The notes below the pieces were generated by a model. That model had not been told where the DNA came from, did not search any database, and saw only the letters and a list, made by a program, of their open reading frames with translations. Of a DNA stretch of 64,000 bases, positions 8,911-18,949 are shown piece after piece. Each line of letters starts with the position of its first letter. The stretch's first letter is position 1. Origin of the DNA: an uncultured Clostridia bacterium (GTDB lineage: Bacteria; Bacillota; Clostridia; TANB77; CAG-508). The stretch is from assembly GCA_934149075.1 (NCBI GenBank), contig CAKPDR010000002.1:1-64000 (forward strand), given 5' to 3'. The position numbers were made by a program, and so were the translations under genes.

Positions 8911-9924
8911 ATGAAAAATTATAAATTAGCAATAGTTGGTGCAACAGGTCTAGTTGGTAGAACTGCTTTAAGAGTATTAGAGGAAAAAAATATTCCAAAT
9001 CTTGAATATACACTTTTTTCATCTTCAAAGTCAGCAGGAACAAAAATAAAATTTTTAGGAAAAGAATATGTTGTTCAGGAATTGAAAGATGACTCATTTG
9101 ACTCTGGTTTTAACTTTGCAATATTTTCAGCAGGAGCACAAACATCCAAATATTTTGCTCCAATCGCCGCGTCAAAAGGATGTATTGTAATAGATAATAG
9201 TAGTGCTTTTAGAATGGATGAAAATGTACCATTAATCGTCCCAGAAGTAAACTTTAAAGATATTATTAATCATAGCAATATAATAGCAAATCCAAATTGT
9301 TCAACAATTCAGGCTGTTGTTGTATTAAAACCATTAGATGATAATTTCAAAATCAAAAGAATTGTATATTCAACTTATCAAGCTGTTTCTGGAGCTGGCA
9401 AACTCGGCTTACAAGATTTAGAAAATGGTTCAAATGCACAACTTCAACAATCGTCAACCGCCAAAACACAGCTTTTAAAATTTTCACACCCTATATACGA
9501 TAATTGTTTACCACATATTGATTCTTTTTTAATTAATGGATATACCAAAGAAGAAATGAAAATGATTAATGAAACTCGAAAAATTTTAGGACATCCAAAT
9601 CTACCTATTACAGCAACAGCAGTGCGAGTTCCAGTCAAAAATTGTCATGGTGAAAGTATAAATATAGAATTCGAAAAAACATTTTCTATAAATGAAGTAA
9701 AATCTATTTTAAAAAATTCTCCTGGTATTATTGTTAAAGATGATATTAAAAATGATATTTACCCTATTGCCACAGAGGCAAATGGACATGATGACGTTTT
9801 TGTTGGAAGAATTAGAAAAGATTATAGCACTGCTAATGCTCTAAACTTATGGGTTGTCGCCGATAATCTTAGAAAAGGTGCTGCTAGCAATGCTATTCAA
9901 ATTATGGAAAAACTACTCGGTTAA
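8911..9924 (+). CDS. asd: Aspartate-semialdehyde dehydrogenase
   Basis: Asd reduces aspartyl-4-phosphate to aspartate semialdehyde with NADPH, the branch-point step to lysine, diaminopimelate, dipicolinate, threonine and methionine. The NADP-binding start KLAIVGATGLVGRTALRVLE, the active-site NPNCSTIQ (catalytic Cys), and the SGAGKLGLQDLE block are clear. I place the start at 8911, behind GAAAGGAGAGG, not at the in-frame ATG 108 bp upstream. At 337 residues it has normal family length. It overlaps the convergent flippase-like gene by 12 bp at the 3' end. Confidence 0.95.
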   Translation: MKNYKLAIVGATGLVGRTALRVLEEKNIPNLEYTLFSSSKSAGTKIKFLGKEYVVQELKDDSFDSGFNFAIFSAGAQTSKYFAPIAASKGCIVIDNSSAFRMDENVPLIVPEVNFKDIINHSNIIANPNCSTIQAVVVLKPLDDNFKIKRIVYSTYQAVSGAGKLGLQDLENGSNAQLQQSSTAKTQLLKFSHPIYDNCLPHIDSFLINGYTKEEMKMINETRKILGHPNLPITATAVRVPVKNCHGESINIEFEKTFSINEVKSILKNSPGIIVKDDIKNDIYPIATEANGHDDVFVGRIRKDYSTANALNLWVVADNLRKGAASNAIQIMEKLLG

Positions 9925-10935
9925 GTCTGACTTTTTGTTTGCAACTAATGCCTGACTTATAACAAGAATTGCACTAATTAATACAAATAAGTAAAAGCTT
10001 ACTCCTCTATTTAATATCATAGCACTATTTAGTGTTGATGTTGTAAATACATTTTTAAAAATTCCTAAAAATCCACCTTCACTAACTCCTACTGCTCCTG
10101 GAAGTGGTATTCCTGAAACTGTAGCATACAATATTGCTTGAAGTGAAATTATTTGGATTATATTATATTCACTAAATCCAAACGAACTATATATCCAAAA
10201 TGGTATACTATAATAAAATAATATTTGAACAAATGTAGTTAATATTGTTTTTAACATCACTTCTATATTTTGCTTTATGTATGCTGCACTTCCTTGATAT
10301 TTAAACAATTCTTTTTCTAGTTTTTCTTGCTTTTCTTCTATATTTTTTATTTTAAAAAATGATAATATTTTTACAGATATTTTTACTAAGCATGCAGATA
10401 ATTTTTTAGAAAATATCCCTATTAATAATAATGATAATGCAACTGAATTAAGTGTTACACCTATTACAAATAACCACACTAATCCAGTTGTTAAATACTT
10501 ATAATTAAAAATTAAACTTATCATTGCAAAAGAAATTGTAATAATTTGAAAACTACACAAATTTATCAGTAACGATAATGTTGAATTTGCAATAGATATT
10601 CCATTTTTATGCATATAGTATATTTGCATAGGTTGACCTCCACTTGCAGCTGGTGTTATTGAACTAAAAAAGAATCCAATTAATACATATCTAAAATTTT
10701 GTATAAAACTACTTTTTTCGTTTAATGTTTTTAATGTTCTACCCATATTCACAGACTCCAAAACTAGATATATTAGCATCGCAACTATTGCAATTACTAC
10801 ATATTCTAACCTTACATTTCGTAATACCTGCGTTATTTCGACTATATCTTGATCTTTTAATATTATATAAAATGTAAAAATAATTAGTAGTATAAAAATT
10901 ATCAAATTCTTTATTGTTTTTTTATTTTTGGACAT
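9913..10935 (-). CDS. Flippase-like / LPG-synthase transmembrane-domain protein (UPF0104)
   Basis: The 340-residue polytopic membrane protein matches the transmembrane domain of lysylphosphatidylglycerol synthase and YbhN-like proteins, which are thought to move lipids across the membrane. Family hallmarks are the FFFSSITPAASGGQPMQIYYM segment and GIPLPGAVGVSEGG near the C-terminus. About eight hydrophobic helices can be counted. There is no C-terminal aminoacyl-transferase domain, so lipid modification is not expected. The start follows GAAGGAGAAACGAA. The substrate is unknown. Confidence 0.85.
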   Translation of the reverse strand: MSKNKKTIKNLIIFILLIIFTFYIILKDQDIVEITQVLRNVRLEYVVIAIVAMLIYLVLESVNMGRTLKTLNEKSSFIQNFRYVLIGFFFSSITPAASGGQPMQIYYMHKNGISIANSTLSLLINLCSFQIITISFAMISLIFNYKYLTTGLVWLFVIGVTLNSVALSLLLIGIFSKKLSACLVKISVKILSFFKIKNIEEKQEKLEKELFKYQGSAAYIKQNIEVMLKTILTTFVQILFYYSIPFWIYSSFGFSEYNIIQIISLQAILYATVSGIPLPGAVGVSEGGFLGIFKNVFTTSTLNSAMILNRGVSFYLFVLISAILVISQALVANKKSDLTE

Positions 10936-11068
10936 TTCGTTTCTCCTTCAAATTATTATATTATAAGATTATCATATTATAAAAAAATAATCAATTCTAT
11001 TAATTTTTTCTTAATAATTGAATACATTAATTATAACTCATAAGTTAAAGAAAGGATTATTGTTTATT

Positions 11069-11954
11069 ATGAAAAAATGTTTATTTACAGGAGTAGCAAC
11101 AGCTCTTGCTACCCCATTTAATGAAAACGGTGTTAATGTTGATGAATTTAAAAAATTTATTCGATTTCAAATTTCTTCTGGTATTGATGCTTTAGTTGTT
11201 TGTGGTACAACCGGTGAAGCTAGTACTATGAGTAAAGACGAAAAAGTCACTGCTATAAAATGTGCTATTGAAACAGTTAAAGAAAGTAGCTCTCACAAAA
11301 AAATTCCTGTAATCGTAGGAACAGGTTCAAATAATACTGCTACAGCTATTGAAATGTCTATATTAGCAGAAAGACTTGGTGCTGATGGTCTTTTAGTTGT
11401 TACTCCTTATTATAATAAAACAACACAAAATCGGTTTAATTGAATATTTTAAATCAATCTCTCAATCTGTTAATCTTCCAATTATTATGTATAATGTTCC
11501 AAGCAGAACTGGAATGAATATTACACCTGAAACATGTTTTGAACTCTCTAAAATTGATAATATAATTGGAATTAAAGAAGCTAGTGGTAATATTTCACAA
11601 GTAGCTAAAATTGCTTCTATTTGTGATGATGATTTTAATATTTATTCAGGTAATGATGACCAAATCGCTCCTATTCTCTCTCTTGGTGGAAAAGGTGTAA
11701 TTTCAGTACTGTCAAACATATCCCCAAGACTTACTTGCAGTATTACAAATTCATTTTTTAAAAATGCTCCAAATGAAGCTTGTTATTATCAACTACAAGC
11801 ATTACCATTAATTAATTCTTTATTTGCCGAAACTAATCCAATTCCTGTTAAGGAAGCAATTAATTTAATCGGATTCAATTTTGGCAAGCCAAGATCTCCA
11901 TTAATTGAATGTTCTTCTAAGTTAAAAGCTAACCTTAAACAACTTTTAAAATAA
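11069..11954 (+). pseudogene. dapA: dapA (4-hydroxy-tetrahydrodipicolinate synthase), frameshifted
   Basis: The two reading-frame halves together give a full DapA, which condenses pyruvate with aspartate semialdehyde in lysine/DAP/dipicolinate synthesis. The first half contains CGTTGEAST and VVTPYYNKTTQN; the second contains IMYNVPSRTGMN and the Schiff-base lysine block GIKEASGN. The frame breaks at about 11432: deleting one base (the C after AAT) restores ...YYNKTTQN-GLIEYF... Nothing else is damaged, so this is a recent mutation or a sequencing error. The start at 11069 follows AAAGAAAGGA. asd lies nearby and supplies the substrate. Confidence 0.9.
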
Positions 11955-11963
11955 ATTTTATGA

Positions 11964-12002
11964 AAACCCCAATATTAAACATTTAGTCTAATATTAGGGT
12001 TT
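11964..12002. terminator. Bidirectional terminator between dapA and the CmpB-family gene
   Basis: AAACCCCAATATTA and TAATATTAGGGTTT form a long stem with one unpaired base. T-rich sequence lies on both outer sides, so it can serve both convergent genes. Confidence 0.8.
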
Positions 12003-12013
12003 ATCTTATATTT

Positions 12014-12838
12014 TTATTCCTCTTTTTTATTATCTACTTTCTTGTAATCCCTTTTAGAAGTATTTATGAATCCTTTAATTTCCTCTTTTGAAGAATCAAT
12101 TTTGTTTCTTATTTCTTCTTTTGAATTGTCAATTTTTATTGCAATTTCTTCTTTTGATTCTTCTATTTTCTTTTTTATTTCATCCCACTTGCTATAAAAA
12201 ACATTTTCTTTAAGTCTAGGGAATGAATGAACAAGTCTCTTGTATAAAAACATTTTCTTTCTAATAATCTTTTTAACTTTATTAGAAATCTCATCAGTAT
12301 TATCTTTAAATTCTTTAGTCATTTCTTTCAAGTTAAATATTATTTTAAATGAAACTATATTATCTATTGCAAATAATAAACATATTACTACAATAATTAT
12401 ATTCATTATATTTTCTGGCACCATGTTAATATATTTTAAGAAAAATGGATTTATCCATATTGTAATAGCTGTTCCTGCAATTCCAAATGGAATCAATGTT
12501 TCAAGACATATACGTCCATTTATATTAAATTTTCTTGTACTGTAATCCCACCATCTTGCTTTAAATATTTTTTCCATAAAATAGCTCGTCCAATATTCTA
12601 GGGTTCCACATATTAAAATTGATAAGAAAAATGTTGCAGGTATATCGTCATGGTATTTTTGTAATAAAATTGTTATTAAAACAACTCCCCATCCATATAT
12701 TGGACAATATGGCCCAACTAAAAAGCCTCTATTTGTAAATTTTTTATTTCTTATTGAGATATTTACTGATTCCATTACCCATCCTGCAAATGAGTATATA
12801 AAAAATAATGCTATATATTGTTCTATCTCGGTTATCAT
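12014..12838 (-). CDS. CmpB/ABC-transporter type IV family membrane protein with 11-residue repeat tail
   Basis: The first ~165 residues carry four or five hydrophobic helices with family signatures SFAGWVMES, RGFLVGPYCPIYGWG, and WWDYSTRKFNINGRICLE, matching the putative ABC-transporter type IV domain (PF06541), common in Firmicutes and of unproven function. The C-terminal ~60 residues are an amphipathic tail made of four 11-residue repeats of the form (K/N)KID.SKEEI(R/K), a pattern found in LEA-like and surface-binding helices. The repeat tail is unusual for the family. It is convergent with dapA. Confidence 0.8.
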   Translation of the reverse strand: MITEIEQYIALFFIYSFAGWVMESVNISIRNKKFTNRGFLVGPYCPIYGWGVVLITILLQKYHDDIPATFFLSILICGTLEYWTSYFMEKIFKARWWDYSTRKFNINGRICLETLIPFGIAGTAITIWINPFFLKYINMVPENIMNIIIVVICLLFAIDNIVSFKIIFNLKEMTKEFKDNTDEISNKVKKIIRKKMFLYKRLVHSFPRLKENVFYSKWDEIKKKIEESKEEIAIKIDNSKEEIRNKIDSSKEEIKGFINTSKRDYKKVDNKKEE

Positions 12839-12939
12839 AGTTAGTCTCCTTTTTTCTCAAAATCTGTTGCTATTTTACCATATAAATTTTAAAAATACAA
12901 TATGAATAAATTAAAATTTCTCACAACTATTATCCTGTA

Positions 12940-13396
12940 GCTACAATTCACAGTCCTAAAAATATTATACATGTTGGGACCTTCCAAGATGATTACATAT
13001 ATTTGAGATTTTGTCCGTTTGATTGGAGTGAAAAATAGAAAATCTTAAATAAAAAGTGGAGGAATGCTCACGGAAAAATGTATATATGTATATGATTTGA
13101 AACATTTTCTCGGTTCAATACACAAAATAAGAATTTCTAAAATAAATTTATGGCACCCTTCCACTCTCGTGAACTCTTTCCATAAATTTATTTAAGAAAT
13201 TCTAATATTGCTCCAATCACATTCGAAAAGTTTAAACTCATATACATATATGCATTTTATGTCTGAGTGAGAGAGGCTCAGGTTTTTATGTTAGATTTTC
13301 TTTTTGAACGCAATGAACAGGACAAAATCTCAAATATATGTAATCATCTTGGAAGGTCCCAACATATATAATATTTTTAGGATTGTGAACTGTAAC
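12940..13396. repeat. Large imperfect palindrome, copy B (457 bp, inverted relative to copy A)
   Basis: The core (about 13030-13310) is the reverse complement of copy A with only scattered differences, including the same unpaired centre. The outer arms again match each other closely inside this copy, but their sequence differs from copy A at several positions (for example CCTTCCAAGATGATTAC here against CATCCTAGGTGACTAT there). Each change on one arm is matched on the other. No target duplication is obvious. It lies between the CmpB-family gene and a decayed Rpn gene. Confidence 0.85.
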
Positions 13397-13599
13397 ATCC
13401 TATAATTACATAATTAAAAATTTTCCAATTTGCTCTTGTCAAATACACCATACTATGTTATATTATATTTGTACAAGATTTTACGTACAGATGCAACTTA
13501 GTTTTAGGGTAATTTTTAATTTTTTTCAAACTTTTTTGAAAATCCTATAAAAAAATCAGTATTAAGAATTTATAAAAAGATTGGAAGTGATGTGAAGTC

Positions 13600-14327
13600 A
13601 TATTTATTAAACATATGATAAAAGCTATAAACATAGCATTAATAATATTGAGGAAAGAACAACATTTTACGCAAGCAAAAAAATAACTGAACAACTGGGC
13701 AACGGTATAAATTATGAAGCTTTACAACCTGTTATCATAATAGCTATCTTAGATTATAATTTTATAAACTTACCTGAATATCTTACAGAAACTGTTAGAG
13801 TTTCCACTATTCATAAAGATTATAAGATTAATAATAATGTTAAATATTATTACATAGAACTAAAAAAATTTAGAAGTCAAAATCCAGATATGAATGATCC
13901 TTTAAATCAATGGTTAGCTCTTCTGGATATGGAAAGGGGGGATCTTCTAGATATGGCCAAAAAGAAAAACGAAAAAATAAAAAAAGCTTATGAAAATTAT
14001 GAAACTTTAGTTGGTGATGAAGAAATTAAAAGATTGGCTGAAATAAGGTTAATGTCTGAACTTGAAGAACAGTCTGCTTTAGCTACTGCTAGAGCGATTG
14101 GAAAAGAACGAGGTGAAAAACTCGGTAGAAAAGAAGGTGAAAAACTTGGCAGAGAAAAAGGCGAGAAAATCGGCAGAGAGCAAGGCGAGAAAATCGGTCG
14201 TGATGCCAAAGCAAAAGAAATAGTTCAAAAACTCTTAAAGAAAAAAATGTCATTAGAAGAAATAAGTGAAATCTCGGGCTTAACCATAGCTGAAATTCAA
14301 GGTATCGAAAAGGAAATCCAATCTTAG
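13600..14327 (+). pseudogene. Rpn-family (PD-(D/E)XK) nuclease remnant, N-terminally truncated
   Basis: From about 13600 an open frame without a credible start reads TFYASKKITEQLGNGINYEA, LQPVIIIAILDYNF and YYYIELKKFR, matching the middle of Rpn/YhgA-like recombination-promoting nucleases (putative transposases). The last 145 residues after the first ATG at 13890 hold the charged GEKLGREKGEKIGREQGEK repeats usual at the C-terminus of this family. The N-terminal catalytic segment is missing, and an in-frame stop lies just before 13600. It is therefore a decayed copy. Palindrome copy B ends about 200 bp upstream, and 13397-13600 contains nothing I can identify. Confidence 0.75.
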
Positions 14328-14337
14328 GATTTCCTTT
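14309..14337. other. Perfect 11-bp hairpin over two convergent stop codons
   Basis: AAAGGAAATCC (14309-14319) and GGATTTCCTTT (14327-14337) pair perfectly around a 7-nt loop that contains the stop codons of both convergent genes. Neither side has a good U-run, so it may be a weak bidirectional terminator or an mRNA 3' stabiliser. Confidence 0.6.
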
Positions 14338-17300
14338 CTGCTTTCTCTTTAATTTTAGTTGTATCTACATTTTCATTTTGTAAAGCCTTTTTCTCTTTTT
14401 GTTTCACTTTTAAATTATCTTTAGCAACAGTCATAAGAAGTTTAATTCTATTAGTCTGATTAGCTTCACTCGCACCAGGGTCATAATCAACAGGAACAAT
14501 GTTAGCCTCTGGATACATATCTCTAATTGTTTTTATTACACCTTTACCAACAACATGATTTGGTAAACAAGCAAATGGTTGAACACAAACTATATTTTGA
14601 ATACCATTTTCCATATATTCAAGCATCTCTGCTGTTAAAAACCATCCTTCTCCTGTTTGATTTCCTGTTGACAAAACTGATTTTACATTATCAGCTAAAT
14701 GCCAAATATCACATGTTGGTAAATATCCCTTTTTAGAATTAGCTAAAGCTTTTCTTGTATCTTTTTCAAATAAATCTATTAATTTAATAGCAATTCCATT
14801 TAACAAAGCCTTTTTATTATCATTTTTTAGCATTTTATTAGAAATTACTTTATTACTTGCCATAAATTTTATAAATCCCATAAAGTCAGGTAAAATAACT
14901 TCTGCTCCCTCTTTTTCTAATAAATTTGCTACATAGTTATTTCCAAATGGATGATACTTAATTAAAATTTCACCTACTATTCCAACTTTAGGTTTTTCAA
15001 TGCTAGTATCCCATTCAATTTTTTCAAAATCCTCCACTATTTGATAAATTCCTTTTGAAAATGCTTTATTACTACTTTTTACTGATAAAGCTATTGCTTT
15101 TTTCATCCACTCATTAAATAATTCTTCTGTTTCACCTTTATTTTTTTCATATGCTCTATTTTTATATAACATTTTTTGAAGTAAATCTGCATATATTATT
15201 GCTTTTATTAACTTTTCAGCTAATGAAATTGTTATTTTAAATCCTGGATTCTTCTCCATTCCAACAACATTAAATGATATAACTGGTACTTGTTCAAAAC
15301 CTGCGTCTTTTAAGGCCTTTCGTATAAATCCAATATAATTTGTTGCCCTACATCCTCCTCCTGTTTGTGACATGATTATTGCTGTTTTATTTACATCATA
15401 TTCTCCACTTTGAAGTGCCTCTATAAATTGCCCTGTTGTTATTATTGATGGATAACAAGCATCATTATTTACATATTTTAAACCTGTTTCTATTGTGTGT
15501 TGAGTACATTCTCTTAATAATACTGCTTTATATCCTTCACTTCTTAATATAGGTTCTATAAATTCAAAATGTATTGGTGCCATTTGAGGTAATATTATTG
15601 TATATTCTTTTTTCATTTCTTCTGTGAATGGCTTTCTATTTAATTGATACTCACCACTTGGTTTTTCATTGTTTTTAGCATTTAATCTCTTATTTATACT
15701 TGCTACTAATGAACGTAAACGAATTCTTACTGCTCCTAAATTATTTACCTCATCTATTTTTATTAATGTATACATTTTTCCAAAACTTGTTAGAATTTCT
15801 TCAACTTCATCTGTTGTTACAGCATCAACTCCACATCCAAATGAATTTATTTGAACTAATTCCAAATTATCATGTTTTCCAACAAAATCTGCTGCTGCAT
15901 ATAATCTTGAATGGAACATCCATTGATCAACTACACGAAGTGGTCTTTCTGGTAATGTTTTATCTGCAACACTATCTTCTGTTAATACACACATTCCTAA
16001 ACTTGTTATCAATGTATCAATTCCATGATTTATTTCTGGGTCAACATGATATGGCCTTCCAGCTAAAACAATTCCTTTCAAATTGTTCTTTTCTATATAT
16101 TCAAGTGTTTCTTTACCTTTATTATGTATATCTTCTCTACATTTTTGATATTCCGCTTCTGCTTTTGCAATTGCTTCTTTCAATTCTTTTTTAGTAAAAT
16201 TATATTCTTTAAATTCTTCTAATTCCAACATTCTTTGCATTAATTGTTTTGACTCAAATGGTAAAAATGGATTCATGAATTTTATATTATTTGTTTTTAA
16301 TTCTTCAATATTATTTTTTATAACCTCTGCATATGAAATTACAATTGGACAATTATATCTGTTATTTGCATCTTGATATTCTTTTCGTGAATATGGCATA
16401 CATGGATAAAATATTGTTTTTATTCCTTTTTGAATTAAACTAATAACATGTCCATGTGACAATTTTGCTGGATAACATACAGATTCAGATGGCATAGATT
16501 CCATACCTTTTTCATAGATTTTTCTCGTACTTTTTTCTGATATTATTACTCTAAATCCTAAGTTTGTAAATAATGTGAACCAGAATGGGTAATCTTCATA
16601 CATATTCAAAACTCTTGGAATTCCTATTGTTCCTCTTTTAGCATCTTTTTCGTCAAGTGGTGTATATCCAAAAATTCTTTCATATTTATATTTTACAAGG
16701 TTTGGCAAATCTTTATGTGCATTTACTATTCCTTCTCCTTTTTCACATCTATTACCAGATATATGTCTTTTTCCATTACTAAATTTATTTATTGTTAATT
16801 GACAATGATTTTCACATCCATTGCATCTTGTATGACTTACTTTTATATCTAGCTTTTCTATATCTTCTAATGTTGCAATTGTTGAATGATATTCCATATC
16901 CATATTTGCTTCATATTGTTCACAAGCTAAAAGTGCCATACCATAAGCTCCCATAAGTCCTGCAATGTCTGGTCTTATTACATTTCTTCCAACTATTAAT
17001 TCAAATGCTCTTAAAACTGCTTCATTATAAAATGTTCCACCTTGCACAACAATATGGCTTCCTAATTTCTTTGTATCTCTAATTTTCATTACCTTTTGGA
17101 TTGCATTTTTTATTACTGAATAAGACAATCCTGCTGAAATATCTCCAACTGTATATCCTTCTTTTTGTGCTTGTTTTATTTTTGAATTCATAAACACTGT
17201 ACATCTTGAGCCCAAATCAACCGGATTTTGAGCTTCTAATGCTTCTTTTACAAATTCTTCTATACTTAGATTCAAACTTTTAGCAAATGTTTCTATAAAT

Positions 17301-18652
17301 GAACCACATCCTGATGAGCAAGCTTCATTTAGCATGATATTATCAATTGTATTACTTTTTAATTTAATATATTTCATGTCTTGTCCACCAATATCTACTA
17401 TACTTGTAACTTTGGGTTCAAATTTTTTAGCAGCTGTATAATGTGCTATTGTTTCAATCTCATTTAAATCTACATTTAATGCTGTTTGTATTAGTTTTTC
17501 ACCATATCCTGTTACTCCACTATATCTAATCACTGCATCTTTTGGTAATATTTCATATAATTCTTTCAACATCTCAATAATGCTGTCTAATGGCTTTCCT
17601 TCATTACTTTTATATGAAGAATATAGTAACACTCCATCTCTATCTGTTACAACTAATTTTGATGTTGTTGAACCTGCATCTATTCCTATAAAACAATCTC
17701 CTTTATGTTCTGATAAAGGCTTTTTCTCAACTTTGTCTTTTTCATGTCTTGCTCTAAATTCATCATATTCTACGTTTGTTTTAAATAATGGTTGCAATGG
17801 TTGTGTTGTTGTATCATGTGATTGTCTTAATACTTGTATTTTACTTTTTAATTTTTCTACACTAATAGGCATCATATCTTTTGCATCTAGACATGCTCCT
17901 TTTGCAACTAATAAATGTGCCTCCTCTGGAACTATTGTCTGTTCAGGTGTTAAATTTAAAGTTTCTACAAATCTTTTTCTCAATTCTGGTATATATGTAA
18001 GTGGTCCACCTAAAAATGCAACATTTCCACGAATAGGTCTTCCACATGCTAACCCACTTATAGTTTGATTTACAACTGCTTGCAAAATAGATACAGCAAT
18101 ATCTTCTTTTGCTGCACCTTCATTTAATAATGGTTGTACATCTGTTTTTGCAAATACTCCACAACGTGAAGCTATTGGGTATATTGTTTTATATCCTTTT
18201 GCAAGTTCATTTAAGCCTGCTGTATCTGTATTTAATAGTGATGCCATTTGATCTAAAAACGCACCTGTTCCACCTGCACATGTTCCATTCATACGTTGTT
18301 CCATTGATTTTCCAAAATAGATTATTTTTGCATCTTCTCCTCCAAGTTCTATTACTACATCAGTTTGTGGAATATATTTTTCTACCGCTCTTTTACATGA
18401 TACAACTTCTTGAATAAATGGTACATCTAAAAATTTTGCTGTACTCATTGCTCCTGAACCTGTTAATGCTATTGTAAATTCATTTCCTTTGTATTTTTCT
18501 ACTAATTCTTCTAATACTTTACATACTGTATTTTTTGTATCTGAATAGTGTCTTTCATATGATGTATATATTTCTTCTAATTTTTCGTTCATTACAACTA
18601 TTTTTACAGTTGTTGAACCAACGTCCATTCCTATATGTACAACTTTATTCAT
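14324..18652 (-). CDS. Giant 2-hydroxyacyl-CoA dehydratase activase/dehydratase-like protein
   Basis: This 1442-residue protein joins two ATPase modules of the BadF/BadG/BcrA/HgdC family to DUF2229 and a 2-hydroxyglutaryl-CoA dehydratase-like region. The ATPase signatures are GMDVGSTTVKIVVMNE near residue 8 and GIDAGSTTSKLVV near 335. Cysteine blocks GTCAGGTGAFLDQMA and LNEACSSGCGSFIETFAKSL fit [4Fe-4S] ligation between subunits. Family members activate radical dehydratases by ATP-driven electron transfer; the exact substrate of these fused clostridial proteins is not established. The start at 18652 follows AAGGAATGAG; an ATG 36 bp upstream lacks a good site. It stands alone, convergent with the Rpn remnant. 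Confidence 0.88.
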   Translation of the reverse strand: MNKVVHIGMDVGSTTVKIVVMNEKLEEIYTSYERHYSDTKNTVCKVLEELVEKYKGNEFTIALTGSGAMSTAKFLDVPFIQEVVSCKRAVEKYIPQTDVVIELGGEDAKIIYFGKSMEQRMNGTCAGGTGAFLDQMASLLNTDTAGLNELAKGYKTIYPIASRCGVFAKTDVQPLLNEGAAKEDIAVSILQAVVNQTISGLACGRPIRGNVAFLGGPLTYIPELRKRFVETLNLTPEQTIVPEEAHLLVAKGACLDAKDMMPISVEKLKSKIQVLRQSHDTTTQPLQPLFKTNVEYDEFRARHEKDKVEKKPLSEHKGDCFIGIDAGSTTSKLVVTDRDGVLLYSSYKSNEGKPLDSIIEMLKELYEILPKDAVIRYSGVTGYGEKLIQTALNVDLNEIETIAHYTAAKKFEPKVTSIVDIGGQDMKYIKLKSNTIDNIMLNEACSSGCGSFIETFAKSLNLSIEEFVKEALEAQNPVDLGSRCTVFMNSKIKQAQKEGYTVGDISAGLSYSVIKNAIQKVMKIRDTKKLGSHIVVQGGTFYNEAVLRAFELIVGRNVIRPDIAGLMGAYGMALLACEQYEANMDMEYHSTIATLEDIEKLDIKVSHTRCNGCENHCQLTINKFSNGKRHISGNRCEKGEGIVNAHKDLPNLVKYKYERIFGYTPLDEKDAKRGTIGIPRVLNMYEDYPFWFTLFTNLGFRVIISEKSTRKIYEKGMESMPSESVCYPAKLSHGHVISLIQKGIKTIFYPCMPYSRKEYQDANNRYNCPIVISYAEVIKNNIEELKTNNIKFMNPFLPFESKQLMQRMLELEEFKEYNFTKKELKEAIAKAEAEYQKCREDIHNKGKETLEYIEKNNLKGIVLAGRPYHVDPEINHGIDTLITSLGMCVLTEDSVADKTLPERPLRVVDQWMFHSRLYAAADFVGKHDNLELVQINSFGCGVDAVTTDEVEEILTSFGKMYTLIKIDEVNNLGAVRIRLRSLVASINKRLNAKNNEKPSGEYQLNRKPFTEEMKKEYTIILPQMAPIHFEFIEPILRSEGYKAVLLRECTQHTIETGLKYVNNDACYPSIITTGQFIEALQSGEYDVNKTAIIMSQTGGGCRATNYIGFIRKALKDAGFEQVPVISFNVVGMEKNPGFKITISLAEKLIKAIIYADLLQKMLYKNRAYEKNKGETEELFNEWMKKAIALSVKSSNKAFSKGIYQIVEDFEKIEWDTSIEKPKVGIVGEILIKYHPFGNNYVANLLEKEGAEVILPDFMGFIKFMASNKVISNKMLKNDNKKALLNGIAIKLIDLFEKDTRKALANSKKGYLPTCDIWHLADNVKSVLSTGNQTGEGWFLTAEMLEYMENGIQNIVCVQPFACLPNHVVGKGVIKTIRDMYPEANIVPVDYDPGASEANQTNRIKLLMTVAKDNLKVKQKEKKALQNENVDTTKIKEKAERKS

Positions 18653-18815
18653 ATTTATCTCATTCCTTATCCTTAAACATTTTTTCAATTCTATATATGA
18701 AATATATCATAATTACTACTTTTTTTCAAGTTATTAAAACTCGATTTTATTATACTAAATTTTTGTGAACGAATTGTGAATTTTTTATTTACCCTATAGT
18801 CGCCTTTATTTATAT

Positions 18816-18862
18816 AAAAAATCGCGAATTAGAAAAATTATTTTCCAATTCACGATTTTTTT
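18816..18862 (-). terminator. Hairpin terminator downstream of the 64-residue protein gene
   Basis: AAAAATCGCGAATT and AATTCACGATTTTT pair with one mismatch around an AT loop, flanked by A- and T-runs on both sides. It lies in the 18653-18949 gap, which otherwise contains only promoter-like AT-rich sequence for the dehydratase-activase gene. Confidence 0.7.
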
Positions 18863-18949
18863 GATCTAACTTTCGACTACTTTTCAGCAGTTTCAAAATA
18901 AATTTTTTACTAGACACACAAAAATCCACAAAAATTAATTGATATTTAA

